This document shows, piece after piece, positions 29,513 to 37,349 of a stretch of 49,340 bases of DNA. The notes below the pieces were generated by a model. That model was not told the DNA's origin. It did not search any database and saw only the letters and a program-made list of their open reading frames with translations. The stretch's first letter is position 1. Each line of letters starts with the position of its first letter. Origin of the DNA: Chloroflexota bacterium (GTDB lineage Bacteria; Chloroflexota; Anaerolineae; B4-G1; DUEL01); assembly GCA_011388675.1 (NCBI GenBank), contig DROW01000181.1, forward strand, positions 1 to 49,340, written 5' to 3'. Both the position numbers and the translations under genes were made by a program.

Positions 29513-30502
29513 TCACTCCGGTTCAGATTGAATCCCCCACCAGTACATATCGGCCAGTCGCTGATGCTCCTGGCGAAGGCGAACGTAACTTTCGTACCGG
29601 TGCTGATGGATCTTCCCCTCCTCGAGAGCCGCGATCACGGCACACCCCGGTTCCACCGTGTGGGTGCAATCGGAGAAGCGACACTGAGAGACGTAGGGCG
29701 CGATGTCCGGGAAGTAGGCGTCCAGTTCCTCCGGCTCCACGTCGAACAGGGCGAGCGCACGGATGCCCGGCGTGTCGGCGACCCAGCCGCCCTGGTCGAG
29801 CGGGAAAAGTTGGGTGACCACCGTGGTGTGCCGCCCCTTGCCGGTGGCGTGGCTGACCTCGCGCACCTTGAGCCCCAGCCCCGGCTGGATGACGTTCAGC
29901 AGGCTGCTCTTCCCCACGCCGGAGGGGCCGACCAGGGCGGAGACCTTGTCCTTCAGACGGGCCGCCAGTTCGTCCACCCCCTCCCCGGTCTCGGCGCTGG
30001 TGTAGATCACCGGGTAGCCGATCTCCTCGTAGATGCCGAACAACTGGCGTGGAACCTCGGGCTCGACCAGGTCGATCTTGTTGGCGCAGATCACGGCGGG
30101 GATCTCCTGCAGTTCCGCCCCCACTAGCAACCGATCCAGCATCCGCAGCCGTGGCTCCGGCTCGGCGCAGGCGAAGACGAAGACCGCCTGGTCCGGATTG
30201 GCCAGGATCACCTGCTCCCGTTCCGAGAGGAACCCCTTGCGGTCCCACCGTCGCGAGCCCCGGCCGCCGGGAGGGGGCTCCAACCGGGTGAGGGCCCGTT
30301 CCCGCTCCTTCACTTCCTCGATCACCCCGGTTCCGTCCGGCAAGATCTGGATCCGCACCCGGTCCCCCACCGCCACAGGGTCGGTATCCAACCGCGCACG
30401 CTTCAGCCGCCCTCGCAGCCTACAGAGGATGTCCCCCTGATCGGTGTGCACGGTGTAGAAGCCGCTCTGTGCCTTGATGACCAACCCGTCGATCCACTCC
30501 AA
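29513..30502 (-). CDS. rsgA: ribosome small-subunit maturation GTPase RsgA
   Basis: 329 aa with a TTG start (30502) behind GGAGGAAGGACA. An OB-fold (about 5-75) is followed by a circularly permuted GTPase in which NKID (G4) precedes GPSGVGKSS (G1) and DTPG (G3). The C-terminal zinc site is CRFSDCTHTVEPGC. It checks 30S subunit maturation at the decoding site. It lies 15 nt after the TPR gene. Confidence 0.96.
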   Translation of the reverse strand: MEWIDGLVIKAQSGFYTVHTDQGDILCRLRGRLKRARLDTDPVAVGDRVRIQILPDGTGVIEEVKERERALTRLEPPPGGRGSRRWDRKGFLSEREQVILANPDQAVFVFACAEPEPRLRMLDRLLVGAELQEIPAVICANKIDLVEPEVPRQLFGIYEEIGYPVIYTSAETGEGVDELAARLKDKVSALVGPSGVGKSSLLNVIQPGLGLKVREVSHATGKGRHTTVVTQLFPLDQGGWVADTPGIRALALFDVEPEELDAYFPDIAPYVSQCRFSDCTHTVEPGCAVIAALEEGKIHQHRYESYVRLRQEHQRLADMYWWGIQSEPE

Positions 30503-30517
30503 TGTCCTTCCTCCCCT

Positions 30518-32044
30518 CTACGGTGTCGGCGTGGGCACTGGCGTGCCCTCCGCCTCCTGGCAGAGGCGGATGCCTTCCAGGGCATTGGGCTCCTCCGGGT
30601 CGATCTGGAGGGCCGCCTCGAAAAGAGGATATGCCCGCTCGCATTGGGCCATATAGAAGTAGCAGAGCCCCAGGGTGTAGTAATGCTCGATGCGGGGCCC
30701 CCGCACCGGCTCGGCTGTCCCCTCGAACTCCACGCTGCCGTCCGCCTCCACGGGGAGCGGACCGGTGTTGAACGGCGTGCCGTCCAGCGCGTCCAAGCCC
30801 GCGAACCACCCCACGTACACCTGATCGGCCGGGAGGGGAGGCAGCCCCTGGGCGGAGAGGGTGTATCGCCCCGAGAGCACGTCCAGGACCAGCCGTCCCT
30901 CCGCACTTCCACCTTCCCTCAAGTAGATCCCCGGCTCCAGCGTCGCCGTCAGGCGGGTCCGCCGGTCGTTGCCCCACTCCAGTTCCCCCTCCAACGCCAC
31001 ATCGGGCGAGGGGTAGAGAATTGGATCCTGGGTCGATTCCACGGTGATGGAGAAGCCGTAGGCCTTCCGCCGGGCCGCCTGATAGGCCAGATCGATCGCC
31101 TTCTCGAAGTTGGGGATGGCCGACTCGTAGTTCCGGCGGACCCAGTAGGTGGTCGCCAGGTGGCCGTAGGCCGGGGCGTAGTTCGGATCCGCCTCGATCG
31201 CCTGCTCCAGGTACGACTGGGCCAGTTCGTAGTCCTGAATGGCGAAGTAGGTCCACCCCAACTGGTCCAGCGCGTCCGGCCGCTCCGGGTCCAGTTCCAC
31301 CGCACGCTGGAAGGCCTCCAGCGCGCTGGCCGTGTCGGTGAGGGCCAGGTAGTTTCGACCGATGTCCAGGTAAAGGTGGGCCAGGTACGGATGGATCTCC
31401 AGCGCCTGGCGGTACGCCTCGATGGCCCCGCTCCAGTTCCCCAGGTGCTCCAGGACGTATCCGTAGGCGCGGTGGGCGTCCACGCTCCGGGGAGCCAACT
31501 CCAGCGCCTTCTGGGCGGCCTCCAGCCCCTTCTCCACCCGCCCGTCGTCGGTGTACGCCTCGGCCAGATAGGCGTAGGCCTCGGCGTAGGCGGGGTCCAG
31601 TTCCACCGCGCGCAGGCAGGCCTCGATGGCCTCCGGCACTCGCCCGACCCAGTCGTAGGTCAGCCCCAGCACAGCCCAGGCGGGCGCGGATTCGGGAGCG
31701 ACGTCCACTCCCTTCTCCCCCCAATCGACGGCCTCCTCCGGACGCCCCTTCAGCACCAGCAGCCGAACCAGGGGCACGTAGAGGCTGACATCGTCCGGTG
31801 CCAGGCGGACCGCCTGTTTGTAGGCCTCGATCGCCTGCCCCAGGTCGCCCTGGATGTAGAAAGCCTCCGCCTCGTCCCGATAGGAGTAGGCCGAACGGGT
31901 GGGGGTCGGCGTCGGCGTGAAGGGGTTCTCGATCTGACGCCGCTGGATCAGGGTGTAGGCGTAAAGTGCTCCTGCGATGAGGACCAGCAGGAACAGCACA
32001 CGCCAGGGATTGGACCTTCTTCGCTTCCGCGGGCGGATGTACAT
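30518..32044 (-). CDS. membrane-anchored TPR protein
   Basis: 508 aa from ATG 32044 (in-frame codons further upstream overlap the promoter and are not used). A basic N-terminus (RPRKRRRSNPWR) precedes one transmembrane helix (about 14-33) and a Thr/Pro linker (NPFTPTPTPTRS). About nine TPR units follow (for example DVSLYVPLVRLLVLKGRPEEA and SVDAHRAYGYVLEHLG), then a beta-rich part (about 340-455) and two last TPRs. The C-terminus is PVPTPTP. TPRs are protein-binding, here probably outside the membrane. No specific partner is suggested. Confidence 0.9.
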   Translation of the reverse strand: MYIRPRKRRRSNPWRVLFLLVLIAGALYAYTLIQRRQIENPFTPTPTPTRSAYSYRDEAEAFYIQGDLGQAIEAYKQAVRLAPDDVSLYVPLVRLLVLKGRPEEAVDWGEKGVDVAPESAPAWAVLGLTYDWVGRVPEAIEACLRAVELDPAYAEAYAYLAEAYTDDGRVEKGLEAAQKALELAPRSVDAHRAYGYVLEHLGNWSGAIEAYRQALEIHPYLAHLYLDIGRNYLALTDTASALEAFQRAVELDPERPDALDQLGWTYFAIQDYELAQSYLEQAIEADPNYAPAYGHLATTYWVRRNYESAIPNFEKAIDLAYQAARRKAYGFSITVESTQDPILYPSPDVALEGELEWGNDRRTRLTATLEPGIYLREGGSAEGRLVLDVLSGRYTLSAQGLPPLPADQVYVGWFAGLDALDGTPFNTGPLPVEADGSVEFEGTAEPVRGPRIEHYYTLGLCYFYMAQCERAYPLFEAALQIDPEEPNALEGIRLCQEAEGTPVPTPTP

Positions 32045-32075
32045 CGACGCGACTCTCAATCCAGGATGTGCCGCA

Positions 32076-32104
32076 ATCATAACATCGGGCCAGCGGCAAG
32101 TCAA
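32076..32104 (-). promoter_or_regulatory. promoter of the TPR-rsgA-UPF0316 operon
   Basis: TTGACT (32104-32099), a 17-nt spacer and TATGAT (32081-32076), about 30 nt before the TPR start. Confidence 0.85.
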
Positions 32105-32179
32105 GCAGCCCGAGACGCCCTGGGGCCAGCGAAGACGTGTCCGATAGGGTGGATAGGCCCTGACCAGCAAGCGGTAGAT

Positions 32180-32208
32180 TTGCCACCGGGGTCGATTTGT
32201 CTTATAAT
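32180..32208 (+). promoter_or_regulatory. promoter upstream of tyrS
   Basis: TTGCCA (32180-32185), a 17-nt spacer and TATAAT (32203-32208). Transcription would begin near 32215, giving a leader of about 195 nt before tyrS with two hairpins. No coding region is seen in 32045-32409. Confidence 0.85.
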
Positions 32209-32270
32209 AACAACGGACTTCGCGTGGGGAAGGTTATGTTGGGAAGCGCGTTCGCCTATACCTATCATAG

Positions 32271-32320
32271 CGGATTGTAGCGCGCGGCGCGGCCGACGCG
32301 CCGCCCGGCGCTACAATCCG
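32271..32320. repeat. long GC-rich inverted repeat in the tyrS leader
   Basis: CGGATTGTAGCGC (32271-32283) pairs with GCGCTACAATCCG (32308-32320). Inside, GCGGCGCG pairs with CGCGCCGC around a GCCGA loop, with a CCG bulge on one side. This gives 21 bp in total. It looks like an inserted palindromic repeat rather than a regulatory aptamer. Confidence 0.85.
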
Positions 32321-32327
32321 TTCCCCG

Positions 32328-32355
32328 AGGCCCACCAGTGTGGGCCTATTTGTTT
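32328..32355 (+). terminator. terminator-like hairpin before tyrS
   Basis: AGGCCCAC (32328-32335) pairs with GTGGGCCT (32340-32347) around CAGT, followed by ATTTGTTT. It could attenuate transcription from the promoter at 32180. Confidence 0.65.
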
Positions 32356-32409
32356 ACTGGCTCATCCTTTCCATTCACATTTCGGGTTACCCAATCGGGA
32401 GCAGAGACT

Positions 32410-33627
32410 ATGGGGAAGAAGTCGATCGATGAACAGGTCGCACTGGTGATGCACGGCGCCGAGTTCGGCGACGAGCAGATCAAGGAACGGATGGCTCAGG
32501 AACTGCGAGAGCGATTGGCGGAGGGCCGCCCTCTCCGGGTCTACTGCGGCTACGACCCAACGTCCCCCGACCTGCACCTGGGCCACACGGTCACGATGCG
32601 CAAACTCCGCCTGTTCCAGGACCTGGGGCACCACGTGATCTTCGTCATCGGCACCTACACCGCGCTCATCGGCGACCCCTCAGACAAGGACAAGGCCCGT
32701 CCCCGGCTCACGCTGGAACAGATCGAGGCGAACGCCCAAACCTACGTCCAGCAGGCGTTCAAGATCCTCGATCCGGACCGAACGGAGGTCCGATACAACG
32801 GCGAGTGGCTCTCCAAACTGACCTACAAGGAGATCGTCGAACTGGCCTCGCTGTTCACGGTGCAGCAGTTCCTGGAGCGGGACAACTTCGCCAAGCGATA
32901 CAAGCGGGGCGACCCGATCTGGCTGCACGAGTTTATGTACGCCCTGATGCAGGGGTACGACGCCGTCGCTCTCCGGGCCGACGTCCAGATCGGCGCGACG
33001 GAGCAGCTGTTCAACCTGCTGGCCGGACGGCGGATCCAGGAGCACTTCGGGCAGCAACCCCAGATCTGCATCACCTACCCGATCCTCGTCGGCACCGACG
33101 GGAAACTGCGGATGTCCAAGAGCACGGGCAACTACATCGGCATCGACGAACCCCCGGAGGAGATGTACGGGAAGGTGATGTCGATCCCGGACGAGGCGAT
33201 GCCCAATTACTTCGACCTGGTTACCCGGTGGACCCCAGAGGAGATCGAGCGGTTGAAGGCCGGTCTGGCCGACGGCTCCATCCATCCGCGCGACGCCAAG
33301 ATGAGGCTGGCCTGGGAAATCGTGGCCTCCCTCCACGGCGAGGAGGCGGCGGACGCCGCCGAAGCCCACTTCCGTCGGGTGTTCCAGGAGCGAAATCTGC
33401 CGGAGCAGATGCCGACGTGGGAACTCAGCGAGCCGATCAACGTCGTCGATCTGATCTTCGCGGCCGGGATGGCCCGTTCCAAGAGCGAGGCCCGGCGATT
33501 GGTGCAGCAGGGCGCTGTGCGGCTGGACGGGGAGCGGGTGAGCGACATCGAAACGACGATCGAGCCGAAGGAAGCGGTGCTCCGGGTGGGCAAGCGTCGC
33601 TTCCTCCGCCTGGTCCCCGCTTCGTGA
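32410..33627 (+). CDS. tyrS: tyrosyl-tRNA synthetase
   Basis: 405 aa from ATG 32410 (GGGAG 8 nt upstream). Class I signatures HLGH (HIGH, in DLHLGHTV) and RMSKS (KMSKS) are present; the short connecting region and the C-terminal S4 RNA-binding domain (about 340-405, MARSKSEARRLVQQGAVRLDG) show the TyrZ-like subclass. It charges tRNA-Tyr in the cytoplasm. The leader contains a terminator-like hairpin but no T-box sequence, so control, if any, is by another mechanism. Confidence 0.96.
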   Translation: MGKKSIDEQVALVMHGAEFGDEQIKERMAQELRERLAEGRPLRVYCGYDPTSPDLHLGHTVTMRKLRLFQDLGHHVIFVIGTYTALIGDPSDKDKARPRLTLEQIEANAQTYVQQAFKILDPDRTEVRYNGEWLSKLTYKEIVELASLFTVQQFLERDNFAKRYKRGDPIWLHEFMYALMQGYDAVALRADVQIGATEQLFNLLAGRRIQEHFGQQPQICITYPILVGTDGKLRMSKSTGNYIGIDEPPEEMYGKVMSIPDEAMPNYFDLVTRWTPEEIERLKAGLADGSIHPRDAKMRLAWEIVASLHGEEAADAAEAHFRRVFQERNLPEQMPTWELSEPINVVDLIFAAGMARSKSEARRLVQQGAVRLDGERVSDIETTIEPKEAVLRVGKRRFLRLVPAS

Positions 33628-33676
33628 CGCGCCCCCTTTCTTCCAGGGGACCACGTTCTTCGTGAAGGCACGGCAA

Positions 33677-34462
33677 ATGCCCTACTGCGTCATCGACGGC
33701 CTGCGGATGCACTATCTGCTGGAGGGGGACGGGCCCGCGGTGCTCCTCCTCCACGGGCTGGGGTCCCGGGGTGAGGACTGGATGCCCCAGATCGTCGCTC
33801 TGGCGGGGGCGGGGTACACCGCACTGGCCCCCGACCTGCGCGGCCACGGCAAGACCGACAAGCCGCCCGGCCCTTACACGATCCACCAGATGGCGGACGA
33901 CGTCAATGGGCTGCTGGAGAGGCTGGTGGTCGAACGCGCGGCCGTCGTAGGGCTTTCGCTGGGCGGCTTGGTGGCCCAATCCCTGGCCGTTCGGCACCCG
34001 GCACGGGTCCGGGCCCTCGTGCTGGTCAACACCTTCGCCCGGCTCCGCCTTGCAAGACGGCGGGGATGGTCCCTCTTTCTACGTCGGGGCTGGTCAATGG
34101 TCGCCGGGGGGATGAAGAAACAGGCCGAAACGGTGGCCCGGGAACTCTTCCCCCGGCCCGAGCAGGAGGGACTGCGCCGAATCGCGGCCAGGCGGCTCGC
34201 GGAAAACGACCCCGCTGCCTACCAGGCCACCGTCTGGGCGGTGCTTCGCTTCGACGGGCGGCGAGACCTGGAACGCATCCAGGCACCGACGCTGGTGGTG
34301 GCAGGGGCGGAAGATACGACGGTGAGTCTGGAGGCAAAGCAAGAACTGGCGACGCGGATCCCCAACGCCCGGCTGGAGATCGTCCCGGGTTCCGGGCACG
34401 CCACGCCGCTGGATCGGCCGGAGGCGTTCAACCGACTGCTCCTGGAGTTCCTGCGCGGTTGA
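33677..34462 (+). CDS. alpha/beta-hydrolase
   Basis: 261 aa from ATG 33677 (GTG 33662 is in frame and possible). The oxyanion segment is LLHGLGSRGEDW, the nucleophile elbow VGLSLGG, the acid AGAEDTTV and the His GSGHATPLD. A helical lid insertion (about 125-185) is rich in Arg. Relatives include esterases, lipases and enol-lactone hydrolases. The neighbours (tyrS, GTPase) give no hint of substrate. Confidence 0.9.
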   Translation: MPYCVIDGLRMHYLLEGDGPAVLLLHGLGSRGEDWMPQIVALAGAGYTALAPDLRGHGKTDKPPGPYTIHQMADDVNGLLERLVVERAAVVGLSLGGLVAQSLAVRHPARVRALVLVNTFARLRLARRRGWSLFLRRGWSMVAGGMKKQAETVARELFPRPEQEGLRRIAARRLAENDPAAYQATVWAVLRFDGRRDLERIQAPTLVVAGAEDTTVSLEAKQELATRIPNARLEIVPGSGHATPLDRPEAFNRLLLEFLRG

Positions 34463-34509
34463 TCCCCCTTTGGGGAAACCTGCGGGGAGGTTGTCCTTCT
34501 CCCCCCTCG

Positions 34510-34518
34510 TGCTATACT
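34510..34518 (+). promoter_or_regulatory. extended -10 promoter of the GTPase-yhaM pair
   Basis: TGCTATACT, an extended -10 element, 19 nt before the GTG start; GGAGG lies at 34525-34529. No good -35 is seen at 17 nt, which is usual for extended -10 promoters. Confidence 0.6.
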
Positions 34519-34537
34519 CTCCCCGGAGGGAACGACG

Positions 34538-35593
34538 GTGAAGAACGAACGGACCGCGATCAACCTCCCCCGCCGCCTGGCCGACCTGCGGGGGTTGCTG
34601 GAGGCCCTGGACTGGGACCGGCTGTCGTTGGCCGTGCAGCAGGAGGCCGCCGCCCGACTGGCTATCGTCGGGCCGGTCAACGCCGGAAAGTCCACGCTCT
34701 TCAACCTCCTCAAGGGCCAGAAGATCTCCCCGGTCACCGCCGTGCCTGGCACCACGCGGGAGGTGGTCGAGGAACGGATGGGGCCGTTCATCCTGGTAGA
34801 TACCCCCGGCTTCGGGGAGGTCGACGGGGTGGACCGTGCGGAGATCGCGCGGCGGGCCGCCGAGGAAGCGGACGTGGTTCTCCTTTTACTGGATGCAGCC
34901 GCTGGCCTGCGCCAATCCGATTACGAGATCTACCAATCGCTCCTAGGGGCCGGGAAGCCCGTGGTGGTAGCGCTGAACAAAGCGGACCTGGTCCAGCGGG
35001 ACCTGTCGGCGGTGCTGGAGGACGCGGAGCGGAAACTGGGGGTCCGGCCCATCCCCATTTCGGCCAAGACCGGCTGGGGCGTGGCTGCCCACCTCATTCC
35101 GACCATCGTCGAGGCCCATCCCTGGATGCTGGTTGCCCTGGGGCGGGCGCTGCCCGCTTACCGGCGGCGGCTGGCCCAGCGGCTGATCCGCAGCGCCGCC
35201 CTCCTCAACGGCCTCATCGCCGTCGAGCCGGTGCCGGGGCTGGACGTTCCCCTCCTCCTGGCGGGACAGGTACGGATGGTCCTGCGCATCGCCGCCATCT
35301 ACGGCGAATCCCTCTCTGCCCGCCACGCCAAGGAACTCCTCACCACCATCGCGGGCGGCGTGGGGCTTCGCTATCTGGCTGGCGAACTGGCCAAAGTGAT
35401 CCCCGGGCCGGGATGGGTCGTGGCGGGTGCCGTCGCAGGCCTCGGCACCTGGGCGATGGGACAGACGGCCGTCGCCTACTTCGAGCACGGCAAGCGGCTC
35501 ACCCCGGTCCAGTTGAACGAGATGTATCGCCGCCTGCGCTGGCCCCGCCGTCGGCCACAGGCGGCGAGGGAGGGGAAAGGAGGTGAAGGATGA
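34538..35593 (+). CDS. Era-like GTPase with C-terminal DUF697 domain
   Basis: 351 aa starting at GTG 34538. G1 is GPVNAGKSTL (about 45-54), G2 lies in PGTTREVV, G3 is DTPGFG and G4 is NKAD. The C-terminal half (about 210-335) has amphipathic and hydrophobic helices (TIAGGVGLRYLAGELAKVIP, GWVVAGAVAGLGTWAMGQT), the DUF697 pattern seen in membrane-associated GTPases. Cellular role unknown; ribosome or envelope functions are both possible. It overlaps the next gene by ATGA. Confidence 0.9.
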   Translation: MKNERTAINLPRRLADLRGLLEALDWDRLSLAVQQEAAARLAIVGPVNAGKSTLFNLLKGQKISPVTAVPGTTREVVEERMGPFILVDTPGFGEVDGVDRAEIARRAAEEADVVLLLLDAAAGLRQSDYEIYQSLLGAGKPVVVALNKADLVQRDLSAVLEDAERKLGVRPIPISAKTGWGVAAHLIPTIVEAHPWMLVALGRALPAYRRRLAQRLIRSAALLNGLIAVEPVPGLDVPLLLAGQVRMVLRIAAIYGESLSARHAKELLTTIAGGVGLRYLAGELAKVIPGPGWVVAGAVAGLGTWAMGQTAVAYFEHGKRLTPVQLNEMYRRLRWPRRRPQAAREGKGGEG

Positions 35594-36588
35594 AAGAGCA
35601 GTTCATCCGCGACCTGCGACCGGGCGATCGGGTCCTCAGTTTCTTCCTCGTCCGCTACAAACAACTGGAGCCCTTCCGCGATCGGACGCGCGGGGAGTTC
35701 CTCACCCTGATCCTGGCCGACCGAACGGGTGAGGTGCTGGCCCGGGTCTGGGAGGACGCACCCGCCGTGGCCGAGACCTTCCAGGAGGGTCAGGTGGTCA
35801 AAGTGCTGGGGCGGATGGAGGAGTACCTAGATCGCTGGCAGGTGATCGTCGAGAAGATCCGCCCGGCCGAAGAGGGAGAATACGACCTCGCCGATTTCCT
35901 CCCCGCCACCGAACGGGACATGGGGGAAATGCTGGCAGAGGTGCGGCAGACCATCGACGAGGTGAAGAACCCACACCTGCGGGCCCTCCTGCTCCGCTTC
36001 TTCGACGACCCCGAGTTCGTCGCTCGCTTCTCCCGCGCCCCCGCCGCCCGGCGGGTCCACCACGCCTACCTGGGAGGGCTTCTGGAGCACACGCTGGAAG
36101 TGGTCCACCTCTGCCGGTCGCTGATGGAACTGTACCCCCAGATCCACCACGACCTGCTGCTCACCGGCGCGCTCCTGCACGACGTCGGCAAGACGCGGGA
36201 GTTCGTCTACGAGACCGACATCGCCTACTCCGACGAGGGGCGATTGCTGGGCCACGTGGTCCTGTCGCTGGAGATGGTGGACGCGGCCCTGGCGGAGATG
36301 GAGGACTTCCCGGAGGAACTGGCGTTACGCCTGCGCCATATGATCGTCAGCCACCACGGTCGGTATGAGTGGGGATCTCCCCGACGGCCGAAGACGCTGG
36401 AGGCGGCGGCTCTACACTACGTAGAGAACCTCAGCGCCCAGGTCAATCGGTTCCACCGCATCATCGCCACGCGCCGAGACCGCACCCGTCCCTGGACCGA
36501 GTACGACACGTTGCTGCGGCGGTTCCTCTACGCGGGACGGGAGGGGGAGGAAGACCTTCCCGCGGAGGAAGAGGGGCCTGCAGCGTAG
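35590..36588 (+). CDS. yhaM: YhaM-like 3'-5' exoribonuclease (OB fold plus HD domain)
   Basis: 332 aa with AAAGGAGGTG directly upstream. The N-terminal OB domain (about 10-90) is followed by an HD phosphohydrolase domain (about 150-300) with HHAYLGGLLEHTLEV, LLHDVGK (the HD pair) and SHHGRYEWGSP. YhaM enzymes degrade single-stranded RNA or DNA from the 3' end with Mn2+. It is translationally coupled to the GTPase upstream. The acidic C-terminal tail is variable. Confidence 0.92.
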   Translation: MKEQFIRDLRPGDRVLSFFLVRYKQLEPFRDRTRGEFLTLILADRTGEVLARVWEDAPAVAETFQEGQVVKVLGRMEEYLDRWQVIVEKIRPAEEGEYDLADFLPATERDMGEMLAEVRQTIDEVKNPHLRALLLRFFDDPEFVARFSRAPAARRVHHAYLGGLLEHTLEVVHLCRSLMELYPQIHHDLLLTGALLHDVGKTREFVYETDIAYSDEGRLLGHVVLSLEMVDAALAEMEDFPEELALRLRHMIVSHHGRYEWGSPRRPKTLEAAALHYVENLSAQVNRFHRIIATRRDRTRPWTEYDTLLRRFLYAGREGEEDLPAEEEGPAA

Positions 36589-36621
36589 GGTGCGCAGCGG
36601 TGGGGGCGGGGCACCACATAT

Positions 36622-36792
36622 CTATCGCTGCCGGAAGGCGGCCCCCCACGCCCCCCCGCCCAGTAGCACCGCCCCCACCGCCAACAACAGGACAGGCAGC
36701 GCGCTGCCGCTTGGAATCGGTACGCCCGCAGCGAACCAGAGGGCCAGGACCACGCCGCCGCAGAGCAGGTACCCCACCGTCCGAACCTTCAT
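36622..36792 (-). CDS. 56-aa two-helix membrane protein
   Basis: MKVRTVGYLLCGGVVLALWF begins the chain; a second hydrophobic helix covers about residues 29-50 and the end is FRQR. GAGGTGAGGG precedes the ATG and an extended -10 (36834-36842) lies about 40 nt upstream. The positively charged ends place both termini in the cytoplasm by the positive-inside rule. No family is recognised. The reading frame is short but has SD, promoter and membrane topology in its favour. It converges on the yhaM gene. Confidence 0.72.
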   Translation of the reverse strand: MKVRTVGYLLCGGVVLALWFAAGVPIPSGSALPVLLLAVGAVLLGGGAWGAAFRQR

Positions 36793-36833
36793 CCCTCACC
36801 TCTACCGGCGCTCAGATCAACTCTCCGCCTTTA

Positions 36834-36842
36834 AGCATACCA
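36834..36842 (-). promoter_or_regulatory. extended -10 promoter of the 56-aa protein
   Basis: TGGTATGCT on the minus strand. No -35 box is clear. Confidence 0.5.
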
Positions 36843-36900
36843 CACCGCGGGGGGACTTGCTGGACGAGAAGAGGACGCCCAAGCGACGCTTCACCACCGG

Positions 36901-37118
36901 AAAACCGTCGGTCGAGCGACGCAAACCCTGCGTTTCTCCGACGGCCCAAAGCAGCGGAAAGGGGGCCGAGAAAATGACGCGCCCACCTCAGGCCCTCCCC
37001 CAGATCAATGGCTAGGCTCGGAAAGGGATCCTCTCTTCGTCTGGGAAAGGGCCCGAGGTGGGCCACAAGAGGGTACCGTGCGGACCGGGCTCTCCTCACA
37101 CACCCACCCTCCGGTCCA
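36901..37118 (-). ncRNA. candidate structured non-coding RNA
   Basis: The 557-nt gap 36793-37349 has no convincing gene, but its minus strand has a promoter-like box (37125-37133) followed by three hairpins. They are GGACCGG/CCGGTCC (37117-37111 with 37088-37082); a 21-bp imperfect stem between 37063-37040 and 37004-36981; and CCGTCGG/CCGACGG (36944-36938 with 36911-36905) followed by TTTT (36904-36901) as a terminator. Expected length is about 218 nt. It does not match tmRNA, RNase P or SRP RNA by their signature sequences. It could also be a long leader of the 56-aa gene. Confidence 0.5.
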
Positions 37119-37124
37119 CTCACC

Positions 37125-37133
37125 ATTATACCA
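37125..37133 (-). promoter_or_regulatory. extended -10 promoter of the candidate ncRNA
   Basis: TGGTATAAT on the minus strand, a perfect TATAAT with the TGn extension. TTGCAA lies 22 nt upstream, too far for a normal -35. Confidence 0.6.
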
Positions 37134-37151
37134 GGGGAAAAAGGGGCGACC

Positions 37152-37170
37152 ATTGCAATCGCATTGCAAT
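37152..37170. promoter_or_regulatory. double ATTGCAAT palindrome, possible operator
   Basis: ATTGCAAT (37152-37159) and ATTGCAAT (37163-37170) are separated by CGC; each 8-mer is its own reverse complement. The pair is AT-rich in a GC-rich gap and lies upstream of the divergent promoters at 37125 (leftward) and 37272 (rightward). Confidence 0.45.
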
Positions 37171-37213
37171 TTCACCGCCCGGCGGGCGAGGCGAGACGGC
37201 GGCGCATCCGCAG

Positions 37214-37264
37214 GGAGGGGTGCGCTTCCGTTTGGGGACGAAGGGGTCCCTATTCTGAAGCACA
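37214..37264. repeat. palindromic element copy B
   Basis: The core is 37221-37264: TGCGCTTC, then CGTTTG, GGGAC, a short loop, GTCCC, TATTCT and GAAGCACA. It shares GAGGGGTGCGCTTC and TATTCTGAAGCACA with copy A at 1399-1463, but its inner stem has a different, still paired sequence. No flanking direct repeat is seen. It ends 8 nt before the -35 of the cNMP gene. Confidence 0.8.
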
Positions 37265-37271
37265 GGTTCGC

Positions 37272-37299
37272 TTGCTCCCCTGCCCCCCTGTGTTACAAT
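37272..37299 (+). promoter_or_regulatory. promoter of the cNMP/bPH gene
   Basis: TTGCTC (37272-37277), a 16-nt spacer and TACAAT (37294-37299). The same 16-nt spacing as at the kinase promoter downstream of copy A. Confidence 0.7.
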
Positions 37300-37349
37300 T
37301 GGAAACAGTGGCCGGTGCGTCGGGGCGCTCGGCGACCTGGAGGGAAAGC

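Noticed and set aside
32209-32409. T-box riboswitch in the tyrS leader
   Set aside because: No T-box sequence (GGTGGNACCGCG-like) and no stem I features; the main structure is a simple palindrome.
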